A program made the position numbers and the translations under genes. DNA of 64,000 nucleotides from Rhodobacter sp. (lineage in GTDB: Bacteria; Pseudomonadota; Alphaproteobacteria; Rhodobacterales; Rhodobacteraceae), in the NCBI GenBank assembly GCA_030065095.1, contig JASJDP010000016.1:248001-312000 (forward strand), read 5' to 3'. Within the stretch, counting starts at the first letter, position 1. Each line of letters starts with the position of its first letter. Below are positions 24,822 through 37,600 of the stretch, piece after piece. The notes below the pieces were generated by a model. It was not told where the DNA came from. It saw only the letters and a program-made list of their open reading frames with translations, and made no database searches.

Positions 24822-25212
24822 CGGTGCCTCGCGGGTTTGCCGTCGTGAAGGCCGAGGGGATGTCCCAGGCCTCGGCAAAACGGCCATCGACGACACGCCA
24901 GACCACCACCGCATCGATGGCGATGGGCCGGTTCTGAAAGTCCATCGTGTCGCGGACATGGGTGACCACCAGTTCGTCCCCGGCAGGGATCACGGCAATC
25001 GGCTCGACCTTGAAGGTTCCACCGGACACGGAACCGATTGATCCAAAGAAGTCTTTCAGCCCGGCGACGCCGACGTAGTCACCTTGAACGTCCGGCAGCT
25101 TGGGATTGAAATAGTGCCAGACGAAATCCTCTGCGAACAGATCGGCCGATCCGTCGAGATCGCGAAGGTCGAGTTTCATCAAAAGCGAGATGTTCGGGTG
25201 GTCCTGCATCAT
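24805..25212 (-). CDS. SnoaL-like/NTF2-fold protein
   Basis: About 135 residues with the NTF2-like pattern: an N-terminal helix, then a LFAEDFVWHYFNP strand, a GVAGLKDFF helix and C-terminal strands including VVVWRVVDGRFAEAWDIPS. Members are polyketide cyclases, isomerases or ligand-binding proteins. The start is uncertain. I used the ATG at 25212, which gives a normal family length; in-frame codons as far back as 25386 (a TTG) are open but look less like this family. It is the gene nearest to mlaF in the accessory block. Confidence 0.65.
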   Translation of the reverse strand: MMQDHPNISLLMKLDLRDLDGSADLFAEDFVWHYFNPKLPDVQGDYVGVAGLKDFFGSIGSVSGGTFKVEPIAVIPAGDELVVTHVRDTMDFQNRPIAIDAVVVWRVVDGRFAEAWDIPSAFTTANPRGTDDAQA

Positions 25213-25401
25213 TTCCGTCTCTGCCGGGTGTCGAGGTGAATGGCCCTGATCCTTCATACCGCCGCGGCTGTCCGGGTCGTTGACGTGCATCAAGTCCGAC
25301 TCGAGCGCCGGGTATTGGGTTTCGATGAGTGCCCCTCGATCTGGCGACGCAGGATGAATTGCGATCGGCGCCGTCGGGATCGTCAAACCAAGCGGGCGAG
25401 G

Positions 25402-26148
25402 CTAGCGCACCGCCTCGATCGGACCCTCGGCGCTGCCGGTGATGAATTGCGTCAGGTAGGGATCGCCCGAGGCGTCCATGTCGGCGACCGGCCCGGTCCA
25501 GCGGATCTTGCCGGCGTGCAGCATGGCGACGTTGTCGGCGATGGCGCGGACCGAGGACATATCATGGGTGATGGTCATCGCCGTCGCGCCCATCTCGGTG
25601 ACGATCTCGCGGATCAGCTCGTTGATGACGCCGGCCATGATCGGATCGAGACCGGTGGTGGGTTCGTCGAAAAAGATGATCTCGGGGTCCGCGGCGATGG
25701 CACGGGCAAGGCCGACGCGTTTCTGCATGCCACCGGAAAGTTCGGCGGGATATAGATCGGCGGTCTCTGGCGTGAGCCCCACGCGGCGGAGTTTTTCGAT
25801 TGCGATGGCGCGGGCCTCCTCCTTGGGGCGCTTGAGCGCGCCGCGCAGAAGGCGGAAGGCGACGTTCTGCCAGACGGTGAGCGAATCGAACAGCGCGCCG
25901 CCCTGAAACAGCATGCCGAAGCGGGCGAGGAACGGGTCGCGGTCGGCCTGTGCCACGTTCTGTCCGTCGAGCAGGATGGTGCCGGCATCGGGCCGGATCA
26001 GCCCGAGGATGCATTTCAGCGCGACGGACTTGCCGGTGCCGGAGCCGCCGATGATCACCATCGAGCTGCCCTTGGGGATGGTCAGGGTCATGCCGCGCAG
26101 GACCTGGTTCGATCCAAAGGCCTTGTGGACGTCGTGCAGCTCGATCAT
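25402..26148 (-). CDS. mlaF: ABC transporter ATP-binding protein, MlaF-like
   Basis: A 248-residue ATPase of the Mla/MCE lipid transport systems. It has Walker A GGSGTGKS, the signature LSGGMQKRVGLARA, Walker B IIFFDEPTTGLDP and the switch His in THDMSS. It would energise movement of phospholipids between outer and inner membrane with MlaE and an MCE protein. The start is the ATG at 26148. It follows mlaE on the same strand after 75 bases that contain an inverted repeat. The MCE-domain gene (mlaD) usually found next is absent; the next genes are an unrelated accessory block. Confidence 0.85.
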   Translation of the reverse strand: MIELHDVHKAFGSNQVLRGMTLTIPKGSSMVIIGGSGTGKSVALKCILGLIRPDAGTILLDGQNVAQADRDPFLARFGMLFQGGALFDSLTVWQNVAFRLLRGALKRPKEEARAIAIEKLRRVGLTPETADLYPAELSGGMQKRVGLARAIAADPEIIFFDEPTTGLDPIMAGVINELIREIVTEMGATAMTITHDMSSVRAIADNVAMLHAGKIRWTGPVADMDASGDPYLTQFITGSAEGPIEAVR

Positions 26149-26171
26149 CGGGAGGTCACCCAAAGAAACCC

Positions 26172-26194
26172 CGTCCCGGACTTGATCCGGGACG
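26172..26194. repeat. Inverted repeat between mlaE and mlaF
   Basis: Arms CGTCCCGGA (26172-26180) and TCCGGGACG (26186-26194) surround the 5-base loop CTTGA. The stem could form in mRNA between mlaE and mlaF and tune their relative expression. Similar CCCGGA-loop-TCCGGG palindromes recur in alphaproteobacterial intergenic regions, so it may be a dispersed repeat rather than a gene-specific signal. Confidence 0.5.
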
Positions 26195-26223
26195 CGCGGG
26201 CAACAGGCGGTTTGTCGGGCACA

Positions 26224-27000
26224 TCAGAAAAACAGCTCCGTCAGCAGGTAGTTCGATGCCAGGATCAGGACCGACGCCGAAACCACGGCGTTGGTCGTCG
26301 CCCGGCCCACCCCTTGCGCGCCTCTGCCGGAGTTCATGCCGTGATAGCAGCCCATCAGCGCGACGATAAAGCCGAAGACGGAGGCCTTGACGAGACCCGA
26401 GACGATGTCCGCCGCTTCGAGGAAATCGGCGGTATTCTGCAGGTAGGTGGCCGCGTTGAACCCAAGCCGCGTGGTGCCGACGAGGTAACCGCCGAGGATG
26501 CCGATGGTGTCGCCGACGGCCGCCAGCACGGGCACCACAATGGTGGCGGCCAGCACACGCGGGACGGTGAGGTATTTCAGGGGATGGGTCGAGAGCGTGA
26601 CGAGGGCATCAATCTGCTCGGTCACTTTCATCGTGCCGATCTCGGCGGCGATGGCGGCCGAGACGCGGCCGGCGACCATCAGCCCGGTCAGAACGGGCCC
26701 AAGCTCGCGCACGATGCCGATGGCGACGATCTGGGGCACCACGGCCTCGGCGTTGAACCGGGCGCCGCCGGAATAGATCTGCAGTGCCAGCGCACCACCG
26801 GTGAAGACCATGGTCAGGCCGACGACCGGCAGGCTGAAATAGCCGATGGTCATCAGCGCCGACAGGAATTCGCGCCAGTAGAACGGAGGACGCACCAGGT
26901 GGCTGAGCGTGGCGCCGAGATAGAGCGTCACCCGCCCGATGATGGCGAGAAGTGCCAAGAAGGACCGGCCAACCGCCGCAACGGGGTGCAGAAAGATCAT
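26224..27000 (-). CDS. mlaE: ABC transporter permease, MlaE-like
   Basis: A 258-residue inner-membrane protein of the MlaE/YrbE family with about five to six membrane helices. It has the conserved core [19 protein letters not shown] and the [14 protein letters not shown] loop, the ATPase contact region of the family. It pairs with the ATPase at 25402 for lipid transport. Its ATG overlaps the alr stop (ATGA), so alr-mlaE-mlaF is one transcription unit in which translation passes directly from racemase to permease. Confidence 0.9.
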   Translation of the reverse strand: MIFLHPVAAVGRSFLALLAIIGRVTLYLGATLSHLVRPPFYWREFLSALMTIGYFSLPVVGLTMVFTGGALALQIYSGGARFNAEAVVPQIVAIGIVRELGPVLTGLMVAGRVSAAIAAEIGTMKVTEQIDALVTLSTHPLKYLTVPRVLAATIVVPVLAAVGDTIGILGGYLVGTTRLGFNAATYLQNTADFLEAADIVSGLVKASVFGFIVALMGCYHGMNSGRGAQGVGRATTNAVVSASVLILASNYLLTELFF

Positions 27001-28046
27001 TCCCCGGTGCCGCTGTAGCGGCGATGATAGCGCGGTCCCAGCGAGGTGAGGATTTCATAGCCGATCGTGCCGGCGCAATCGGCCAGGTCGTCGACGCTTT
27101 GAAACGGCGACAGGATGTCGAGGGATTTCGGATCGCCCTCGAGATGGGTGATGTCGACGGTGATCAGGTCCATCGACACGCGGCCCGCAAGCGGGCAGGG
27201 CGTGTCGCGGTGAAACAGCACGGCGTTGTTGGAGATCGCGCGCAGGATACCGTCGGCATAGCCCGCCGACACGGTCGCGATGCGGGTCGGGGCGTCGGCC
27301 CGCCAGCTGGCGCCGTACCCGACCGCCTCGCCCGGTTCCAGATCGCGGGTCTGCACGACAGGCAGCGACAGACGCACGACCGAGGCGGCCTTGTCGAAGG
27401 GCAGTCCTCCGTAAAGCCCGATACCGGGCCGGGTCATTTTCATATGGAACCTGGGATCCAGCAAAATGCCTCCGGTGGCCGAAATCGAGCGCGGAACGCC
27501 AAGACCCTCGGTCATCTCGCGGAAGGTGCGGAATTGCTGGCGGTTCATCTGGCTTTCGGGATCGTCGGCGCAGGCGAGGTGGCTGATGATCAGCCGGGGA
27601 CCCATCCGCATGGCGATGTCGCGCACGGCGGCCCATTCGGCGGGTTCCATGCCCAGACGGTTCATGCCGGTGTCGAGCTGGATCCCGAAGGGCGCGCCGG
27701 GCAGCGCCTCGAACTGCCGCGTCATCTGTTCGATGGAGTTCAGCATCGGAACCAGGCCGAGATCTGCGATCATGTCCGTGTCGCCGGCCATATGGCCGGA
27801 ATAGATCAGGATCTCCGGGCCGGGCCCCAGCGCGTCCCGCAGAGCGGCGCCCTCTTCGGCGACCGCGACAAAGAAGGTGCGGACGCCCGTGTTCGCAAGC
27901 GTGCGGGCCACCGGGCCAATGCCGAGGCCATAGGCGTCGGCCTTGACGGTGGCGGCGGTTTCCACGGTGGCGGAGGTCAACGCGTCGAGCGCGCGCCAGT
28001 TGGCGGCGATGGCGTCGAGGTCGATGGTCAGGCGTCCGGTGCTCAT
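26997..28046 (-). CDS. alr: Alanine racemase
   Basis: A 349-residue PLP-dependent enzyme that makes D-alanine for peptidoglycan. The PLP-binding Lys is in [10 protein letters not shown] near the N-terminus and the catalytic Tyr in AVGYGASW in the C-terminal beta domain; both are intact. The start is the ATG at 28046. It heads the alr-mlaE-mlaF unit. The length is typical of compact bacterial racemases. Confidence 0.93.
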   Translation of the reverse strand: MSTGRLTIDLDAIAANWRALDALTSATVETAATVKADAYGLGIGPVARTLANTGVRTFFVAVAEEGAALRDALGPGPEILIYSGHMAGDTDMIADLGLVPMLNSIEQMTRQFEALPGAPFGIQLDTGMNRLGMEPAEWAAVRDIAMRMGPRLIISHLACADDPESQMNRQQFRTFREMTEGLGVPRSISATGGILLDPRFHMKMTRPGIGLYGGLPFDKAASVVRLSLPVVQTRDLEPGEAVGYGASWRADAPTRIATVSAGYADGILRAISNNAVLFHRDTPCPLAGRVSMDLITVDITHLEGDPKSLDILSPFQSVDDLADCAGTIGYEILTSLGPRYHRRYSGTGE

Positions 28047-28104
28047 GGGGCGAGGTTTTGGCCGTCCGGCGCGGGGGAGGCAAGCGGAATGTGCCGGCGG
28101 CCGG

Positions 28105-28908
28105 TCAGGGCAGCATAATGCCGTCGCCATAGTAGCGATCCCAGATCTTTTCGCCGATCAGGCAGTCGTAGGATGGCCCTGGCGCGTATTGAACCGGGAC
28201 CGGTTCCGATCGCGGGCGCCAGACCATTTCCAGCACCAGCTTGCGCTTTACGGCCGCGGCGAAGTCGTTCCAGTCATGGACCGGGATCACGAAGCCGCCG
28301 GGGCCGCCGATCACGCAATCGCGGTAGTAAAGGTCGAGGTCATCGAGATGGAACTGGCTGCCCATGCCCTCCTGGGTCATCAGGGGCAGGCCGTTGATGG
28401 TGATGCCCTGTGCGGTCACCGCGTCGCGGGCGCGCCGGACCGGGCGGCCCTGGTTGTTCGGCCCGTCGCCCGACACGTCGACGACCCGGCGCAGGCCTTG
28501 ATAGGCGTTGTCGCGCAGACTTTCGGCGGCGAACAGCAGAGCGCCCGAGATCGAGGTGCGGCGCAGCGCGGGGTCGAATTCGGCGGTAAGCGTCCGGGCG
28601 AAGGCGTCCAGATCCTCGCGTGTCTCCAGAAGCCGCCAGTCGACGATCACCCGCTGCGAGGCCCAGCCCGCCCATTCCACGTAAGTCATCGCGACCCGCT
28701 GCAGCAGGCCCGACCGCAGGGCCGCGAAGACCTCGTCGCTCTGCAGCGCCGCGGCATAGCCCCGGCGCTGGATTTCCAGCTCTCGCTCGGTCATCGACCG
28801 CGAGACGTCGACCATAAGGATCAGTTCCAGATCGACCTCGATGCCGTCGGCGGCGACGGAACGGCCGAACGACATCAGCAACAGGATCACGGCTGTCAGG
28901 CGTTGCAT
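28105..28908 (-). CDS. DUF1194 exported von Willebrand A-like protein
   Basis: A 267-residue protein with a signal peptide ([19 protein letters not shown]) followed by a VWA-like fold. The metal-site motif appears as VDVSRSMTE (DxSxS), with supporting residues in [11 protein letters not shown] and [16 protein letters not shown]1194 proteins are common in alphaproteobacteria and have no known function; the VWA domain suggests protein-protein binding in the periplasm. The start is the ATG at 28908; upstream in-frame sequence would destroy the signal peptide. Confidence 0.8.
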   Translation of the reverse strand: MQRLTAVILLLMSFGRSVAADGIEVDLELILMVDVSRSMTERELEIQRRGYAAALQSDEVFAALRSGLLQRVAMTYVEWAGWASQRVIVDWRLLETREDLDAFARTLTAEFDPALRRTSISGALLFAAESLRDNAYQGLRRVVDVSGDGPNNQGRPVRRARDAVTAQGITINGLPLMTQEGMGSQFHLDDLDLYYRDCVIGGPGGFVIPVHDWNDFAAAVKRKLVLEMVWRPRSEPVPVQYAPGPSYDCLIGEKIWDRYYGDGIMLP

Positions 28909-29074
28909 GTCGCGGATGTTAGCGAACTGGACGGGCGGGCGGGACTCACAAAATGCGCTTCGGCACACAGAGATCGGGTCGGCGAAGATCCGGCGTACGG
29001 AATCCGCTGGCGGTGTGCGAATGGGCTAATGGTAACCTTTTCATATGGTTGGCCGGGTATCTTAACAGGACCGT

Positions 29075-29692
29075 CTACCCGTCCGGCGGCACCAGCCCAA
29101 GCCCGCGCAGGTACACACCGATCCCCGATTCCAGCAGATCCTCGGCCGAAAACGGCGATCTGGATCCCGCTCCGCCGCGCGTGAACAGCTCTACCACGCC
29201 ATGAGACATCGCCCAGATATGCGCCGAGAACATCGCCGCGGGCGGGCGTTTTTCGGGCGGGATATGTTCGGAAAGCTGCTCGGCGGCCTTTTCCAGCACC
29301 CCGCTCGCCCGGTTCGCCGCCATCGCCAGTTCGGGCGTCCGGTTGATCGAAATGCCGCTTTCGAACATCGCTACGTAGTGCCCCGGATAGCGCCGCGCAA
29401 AGGCCAGATAGGCGCGACCTGTGGCTTCGAAGGACGCCAGCGCCGATGGCTGGCCGGTCTCGTAGGCATATTCCATCAGATCGGCGAAAATTTCGTAGCC
29501 CTGCCGTGCGGCTTCGGCGATCAGATCCTCGCGCCCCTCGAAATGCCGGTAGACCGCCGCCGGCGTCACGCCCGCACGCTTGGCCGCCTCAGACAGGGTG
29601 AAGCCCGACGGTCCCTTTTCCTCGATCAGTGTCAGCGCTGCCTCGACCAGCGCCTCGCGCAGGTTGCCGTGGTGATAGCCGCGCTTAGGCAT
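29075..29692 (-). CDS. TetR-family transcriptional regulator
   Basis: A 205-residue regulator. The N-terminal helix-turn-helix is classic ([16 protein letters not shown] then [19 protein letters not shown]), followed by a helical ligand-binding domain with a TetR_C-like [10 protein letters not shown] segment. Its start lies inside the last codons of ppk2 (ATGCCTAA shared by both), so the two genes are coupled. It may regulate ppk2 or itself. Whether it controls the distant RND operon, which has a TetR-type operator, cannot be told. Confidence 0.85.
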   Translation of the reverse strand: MPKRGYHHGNLREALVEAALTLIEEKGPSGFTLSEAAKRAGVTPAAVYRHFEGREDLIAEAARQGYEIFADLMEYAYETGQPSALASFEATGRAYLAFARRYPGHYVAMFESGISINRTPELAMAANRASGVLEKAAEQLSEHIPPEKRPPAAMFSAHIWAMSHGVVELFTRGGAGSRSPFSAEDLLESGIGVYLRGLGLVPPDG

Positions 29693-30554
29693 GCCAGATG
29701 TCGGGCCCGCCGCAGATCTTCGGGTCCGGATCGCAGGCCACGTTCGCGACCTTGCCGGCATAGTCGATCCCGCACAGAACCGCCCGGATTGCGGCGATCC
29801 GCGCCCGCCGTTTATCGTCGCTGCGCACCACGGTCCAGGGCGCCACGTCGGTGTGAGACTTGTCGAACGTCTCGGAAATGGCAGCGGTGTAGTTGTCCCA
29901 CTTCGCCAGCCCTTCAACGTCGATCCACGAAAGCTTCCATTGCTTTAGCGGGTTTTCTTCACGTTTCAGGAACCGCCGCAGCTGTTCGGCGCGTCCGACG
30001 TTGAGCCAAAGCTTCACCATATGGATGCCCTCGTCCACCAGCATATCCTCGAACTCGGGCAGCTGATGGAAGAACCGCGCCCGCTGGCCGTCGGTGCAGA
30101 ACCCGAACACTTTTTCGACGACGGCCCGGTTGTACCAGGACCGGTCGAACAACACGATTTCGCCCGCGGTCGGCAGCTGCCGGGCATAACGTTGAAAGTA
30201 CCACTCGCCCTGTTCGCGATCGGACGGTTTCGGCAGTGCCACGACTTTTGCCACGCGTGGGTTGAGATTCTCCCGGAAGCGCTTGATCGTGCCGCCTTTT
30301 CCGGCAGCATCGCGACCCTCGAACACCACCACGATCCGTTTGCCCGTCGCCTTCACGTCGGCCTGCAGTTTCACCAGTTCCAGCTGCAGCTGCGCGATGG
30401 CCTTGTCGTAATCGTCCCGGTCCATCCGGCCGTCATAGGGATAGTCTTCGGACAGGATGTCCTTTTTGCCGCCATCCCGGATCGCGGCGCGCACGTCCGC
30501 AGGCGCATCCTCGCGGTAGAACTTGCTGATTGCGCCGTCGAAGGGCAGGGTCAT
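29685..30554 (-). CDS. ppk2: Polyphosphate kinase 2
   Basis: A 289-residue PPK2 that transfers phosphate between polyphosphate and nucleotides, in many homologues from polyP to ADP or GDP. It has Walker [10 protein letters not shown] (residues 80-88), the DRSWYNR Walker B segment and the lid region with [15 protein letters not shown]. The one-domain length fits class I. The ATG at 30554 has AAAGGTG upstream; the longer in-frame extension runs into the uvrA regulatory region. It is divergent from uvrA and overlaps tetR by 8 bases. Confidence 0.9.
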   Translation of the reverse strand: MTLPFDGAISKFYREDAPADVRAAIRDGGKKDILSEDYPYDGRMDRDDYDKAIAQLQLELVKLQADVKATGKRIVVVFEGRDAAGKGGTIKRFRENLNPRVAKVVALPKPSDREQGEWYFQRYARQLPTAGEIVLFDRSWYNRAVVEKVFGFCTDGQRARFFHQLPEFEDMLVDEGIHMVKLWLNVGRAEQLRRFLKREENPLKQWKLSWIDVEGLAKWDNYTAAISETFDKSHTDVAPWTVVRSDDKRRARIAAIRAVLCGIDYAGKVANVACDPDPKICGGPDIWHA

Positions 30555-30649
30555 GTTTACACCTTTCACTTTCCCCAGCGTTACCACCTTGGGCCGCGCG
30601 ATGGCAATGCCGCGCCGAATGTCCACCGATGTAATAATTCCCTGTGGAT

Positions 30650-30664
30650 GTTCGCGGTATGTTC
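30650..30664. promoter_or_regulatory. LexA (SOS) box upstream of uvrA
   Basis: GTTC at 30650-30653 and GTTC at 30661-30664 are separated by exactly seven bases, the GTTC-N7-GTTC LexA site of alphaproteobacteria. It lies 65 bases before the uvrA ATG, where it can repress the gene until DNA damage. The shared 175-bp region could also affect divergent ppk2. Confidence 0.75.
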
Positions 30665-30729
30665 CAGATTTTGATTGGAGACTCGCCGGCTTTCCGCTAT
30701 GTATGAACGACTGGTTAAGAGGTCCGGGC

Positions 30730-33591
<2,862 letters not shown>

Positions 33592-33626
33592 GCCGGCGAT
33601 CCCCTTTTGGTTGTTTTGACGCAACG

Positions 33627-33640
33627 GTTGCACGTGCAAC
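33627..33640. repeat. 14-bp perfect palindrome after uvrA
   Basis: GTTGCACGTGCAAC is its own reverse complement. It lies between the uvrA stop and a small gene at 33689 and is preceded by T-runs. It could be an operator for the small gene pair or part of uvrA 3' processing; nothing decides between these. Confidence 0.35.
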
Positions 33641-33688
33641 TTTCGGCAACCTGTGGTATCAGGGGGTATCGGATTTTGAGGTAGTGTT

Positions 33689-34156
33689 ATGTCGATTGTT
33701 CAGTTGATTGCAGTTTCTGCATTTTTTTCCGTGTTTGGCTCTGTTGCCTGCGCGCAGGTCAATGTCCTCCCCGGCATTCCGGGGTCCGGAACGGGTGGAG
33801 TAGACGACAATAGATGGTGCGCGGCTTGGTGGGACCTGCTGCAGACGAGTGATTTCGCCGCCGGCGACAGTGTTTGCATCAATGTTCTGGCGCTTGAAAA
33901 CGACAGCATCCTTGTCCGTCTTCTGCATCAGGATGGAACAGCCGGAAGCGCGGCCGGCATCGTGGGCGGCATACGGCAGATTCCGCAGAACAATGCCGTG
34001 CTGGTGCCGTTGACCCGGCCCTATCTGGGCATCCGCCAGATTTCGGTACACGGGTGCAAGTGGGCCTTCGGCAGCCCGTTGCCGAACGACTCCGATATCG
34101 GCAGGCTCACCATCACGGGTGCCAGCGTGGTGTTCGACGCCGCACAGTGCCAATGA
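33689..34156 (+). CDS. Exported orphan protein
   Basis: A 155-residue protein with a signal peptide (IVQLIAVSAFFSVFG, cleavage near the ACAQ site). The mature part has four Cys (WCAAWW, SVCINV, HGCKW and the C-terminal QCQ), consistent with two disulfides in the periplasm or outside. There are no motifs I recognise. Its G+C is somewhat lower than that of its neighbours. It is followed by a membrane protein gene after 25 bases and may form a pair with it. Confidence 0.55.
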   Translation: MSIVQLIAVSAFFSVFGSVACAQVNVLPGIPGSGTGGVDDNRWCAAWWDLLQTSDFAAGDSVCINVLALENDSILVRLLHQDGTAGSAAGIVGGIRQIPQNNAVLVPLTRPYLGIRQISVHGCKWAFGSPLPNDSDIGRLTITGASVVFDAAQCQ

Positions 34157-34181
34157 CCGGGACTCGGTATTCGGTACCCGG

Positions 34182-34670
34182 ATGTTTGACATAGTTGGCG
34201 ATATACTGGGTTTGGCGGTGGCCCTGGTGACGTTGGCCGGTATCCTGCTGCAACCCCCGTCGCAGAACAATACGCCAGCCGGACGACCGCAGAGTGCCGG
34301 CGATCCGGGTCCCAGGAAGCTCTACCAGAGAAACTGGGTGCTGGTCAGCGCCTCGATCCTCGTCGTGATACTGCTCTATCTCGTTCTGGCCAGGCTTTCG
34401 GAACAGCGCGCGGTCAATGCGGCGCAATCGGACGTGGAATCGCTGCTCGCGGCCAATGGCCAGATGAGTTTCGAAGACATCTATGCCGAGATTTCACCGC
34501 GCCGGGAGCTCACGATTCTCACCTCGGCAATCGACAAAGGGCTGGGGGAGAGAACGATTTTCGCCGTCCCGCAAAGTGCGACCCTGGCTGACAACAGACT
34601 TGTGGGCGTCAGGCTCTACAAGACAAATGCGGACTTTCCGTCAGCCGGGCGAAATGCCGCCGGCAATTGA
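34182..34670 (+). CDS. Small two-TM membrane protein, unknown function
   Basis: About 162 residues. The first hydrophobic helix is at the N-terminus (IVGDILGLAVALVTLAGILL) and the second near residues 47-68 (WVLVSASILVVILLYLVLAR). A C-terminal soluble domain of ~95 residues follows and resembles no family I know. I chose the ATG at 34182, which gives a clean membrane start; the frame is open further upstream but overlaps the preceding gene. It converges with the RND permease gene. Confidence 0.5.
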   Translation: MFDIVGDILGLAVALVTLAGILLQPPSQNNTPAGRPQSAGDPGPRKLYQRNWVLVSASILVVILLYLVLARLSEQRAVNAAQSDVESLLAANGQMSFEDIYAEISPRRELTILTSAIDKGLGERTIFAVPQSATLADNRLVGVRLYKTNADFPSAGRNAAGN

Positions 34671-34693
34671 GATGCGGCCGGCGTTCGCCTTGT

Positions 34694-37600
34694 CTACTCC
34701 GCCGCCCTGACCTTGAGCATCCGCACCAGCGCCTCGTCGAGCTGGGCGTCGACCTCTTCCTCGGTTTCGGTTTCTCCCTGCGGCAGGTCGGGACCGGCCG
34801 CCGCGACCTCCCAGACGATTTCGGGCGCGCGGACCTTCTTCGCCGCCCGCTTGAGCGCCATGTCCTGTGCGATCCGGCTCGACCGGCTGGAGCCGAGCCA
34901 GGCCAGGAGCCGGAAGAAACCGCGCACATAGGCCGCCACCCAGACCCGCGCGGCCAGCATCGAGGGCGTGAAGATCAGCGTCAGGAAGGTCGCGATGCCC
35001 AGGCCGAAGACCACGGCCGTCGCAAGCTGCTTCCACCACAGCGAGGTGGGCGAATCGATCGAATAGCCGCCGCCGATGAAATCCAGGCTGAGCCCGAACA
35101 TCATCGGCGTCAGGCCCGCCATCGTGGTGATCGTCGTCAGCAGCACCGGCCTGATCCGCGCCTCGGCGGTGCGGATGATCGCCTCGACCCGCGGCATGTA
35201 TCTGGAATATTCCTGATAGGTGTCGATCAACACGATATTGTTGTTCACGACGATCCCGGCCAGCGCGACGATTCCGGTGCCGGTCATGATGATCGAGAAC
35301 GGCTGTTGCATCACGCCCATGCCGATCAGAACGCCGGTGGTCGACAGGACCACGGCCAATAGCACCAGCACCGCGTTGTAGAAGCTGTTGAACTGCGCCA
35401 GCAGGATGATGAACATCAGCCCCAGCGCGCCGGCAAACGCGGTTTGCAGGAAGGCCTGGCTTTCCGCCTGTTCCTCCTGGTCGCCGGTCCATTCGAAGTC
35501 GATGCCGTTGGGCAGGGGCCGCTCCGCCTCCAGCCATTGGGTCAGCACCGCGATCCGCTCGTTGGGATTGACCGGCACCAGCCGCGCGGTCTGGTCGGCC
35601 AGCCGCGCGTCGATCTCCTGGGCGCTCAGGTCGCTGCGATAGATCTGGCCGTCGCCGCCCTCGCGCGCCGTGGCCAACCCAAGCACCTCGCCGCCTTCGG
35701 CGTCCACGATCTTCGACAGCCCCGGCGCCACATCCGCCTTGACGTCGAAATAGCGTTTCTGGTCGACCCGGTCGATCTGGCCGAGCTTCGCGACGGGCTT
35801 GCGGCTGATGAAGTTCGACAGCGGCACCAGACCGTCCGGCGTGCGCACCTTCAGGCTGTCGAGCGTCGACAGCACCCGGTCCTCTTCGGGCAGCCGCACC
35901 CGGATTTCGATCTCTTCATCCGAGGACGGCACCCGCATCGTATCCAGAAGGATGCCGCGGGTCACCAGCTGCACCATGCCGCCCACCGTCGCCACATCGG
36001 CGCCATAGCGGCCGGCCTTTTCCACGTCGACGTCGATCTGCCAGTCGATGCCGGGCAGGGGGCGGGTGTCCTCGATGTCGATCAGCCCGTCGGTGGTCTC
36101 GAACCGGGTCCGCACGGTTTCGGCCGCCGTCAGCAGGTCGTCCCAGTTCTCGCCCTTCATCCGCAGATGCACCGGCTTGCCGCTGGCGGGACCACGGCTG
36201 AGGTTCAGGATCTCGGTCCTGATCCCGGGGATCCGGTCAAGCTCGGCCTGCAGCCGCTCCAGCACCACGTCGCCATCATAATCGGCGTCGATCTCCGAGG
36301 TCTCGAAGGGCACCACGCCGCCGATCAGCTCGGTCTCCTCGACCCGCGGGCGGTCCTCCCAGCGCACCAGCTCGATCTGCACCTGGCCGATGGTGTCGCG
36401 CGGTCCCGCGGCGCCGCCGGTGTTGGAGTTCAGCCCGCCTTCGCCGGCAAAGGCAAAGACGCTGTCGACCCCCCGGGTGCGCAGGATCACCTGCTCGACC
36501 TGGTCGACCAGGATGTCTTTTTCCGCCAGCGACAGGTTGCCGCGCGCACGGACGTAGACGATGGCCTGCTCGGGCTCGGATTCGACGAAGAACTCGACCC
36601 CCAACGCCCGCTCGGGGAACCAGACGAACATGATGTAGCCGACGAATCCGACGACGGCGGCAATCGCCACCAGCGGCATCACCGGATTTCCGGCGATTGT
36701 CTTGATGAACCAGCCGAACGGCGTGCGCCGGTACCCCGCACGGATCCGGCGCGGCTTGAAATGGATCGCGGCGGCGCCCATCGTCATCGAGGTCAGAACC
36801 GCGCCGCCCAGAAACAGCACGACCCCGGGCAGGGCGGCCAATGCGCCGGGCAGGGGATTGACCCCGCCGAGCGCGGCGAAGATGTAGTTCGAATTCAGCA
36901 CCTGCATCGCGCCGACGAACACGATATAGGCGCTGACGGGCACCAGCGCGGCGCGCACGATCCACCACGGCACCGCGCGCCGCAGCCAGGCAGAGCCCCA
37001 TTCGAACCGCCGGCTCAGCCGGCCCGCAACGCCGCCCATCACCGGCAGATAGATCAGCGCCACGACCAGCGAGGCCGACAGCACGAAGATCAGCGTCACC
37101 GGCAGCATGCCCATGAACTCGCCCGGCACGCCGGGCCAGAACAGCATCGGCAGGAAGGCGCACAGTGTCGTTGCAGTCGACGACACCACCGGCCAGAACA
37201 TCCGCTTTGCCGCCTCGATATAGGCGTGCATCGGGCCGATACCCTCCTTGATGCGCTTGTCGGCATATTCGACGACGACGATCGCACCGTCGACCAGCAT
37301 GCCCACCGCAAGGATCAGCCCGAACATCACGATGTTCGAGACCGCGACGCCCATCACCGCAAGGAACGCGAAACACAAAAGGAACGAGGTCGGAATGGCG
37401 AAGCCGACCAGCAGCGCCGCACGCGTCCCAAGCGCGCCCAGCACCACGATCATCACCAGCGCGATCGCCGTCAGGACCGAACCTTCCAGCTGGCTCACCA
37501 TCGAGCCGACGGTAAAGGACTGGTCGTTCGACGTGCCGACCTGGATCGCCTTCTGCAAATCCTCGGGCCAGCTTTCGCGTTCCCTGGCGACCTCCTCGCG

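Noticed and set aside
29040-29074. Possible terminator or promoter between DUF1194 and tetR
   Set aside because: Neither a stable stem with T-run nor a spaced -35/-10 pair could be recognised.
30523-30729. Extended N-terminus of UvrA from an upstream in-frame start
   Set aside because: UvrA starts at [11 protein letters not shown]; the extension crosses the LexA box and promoter region.
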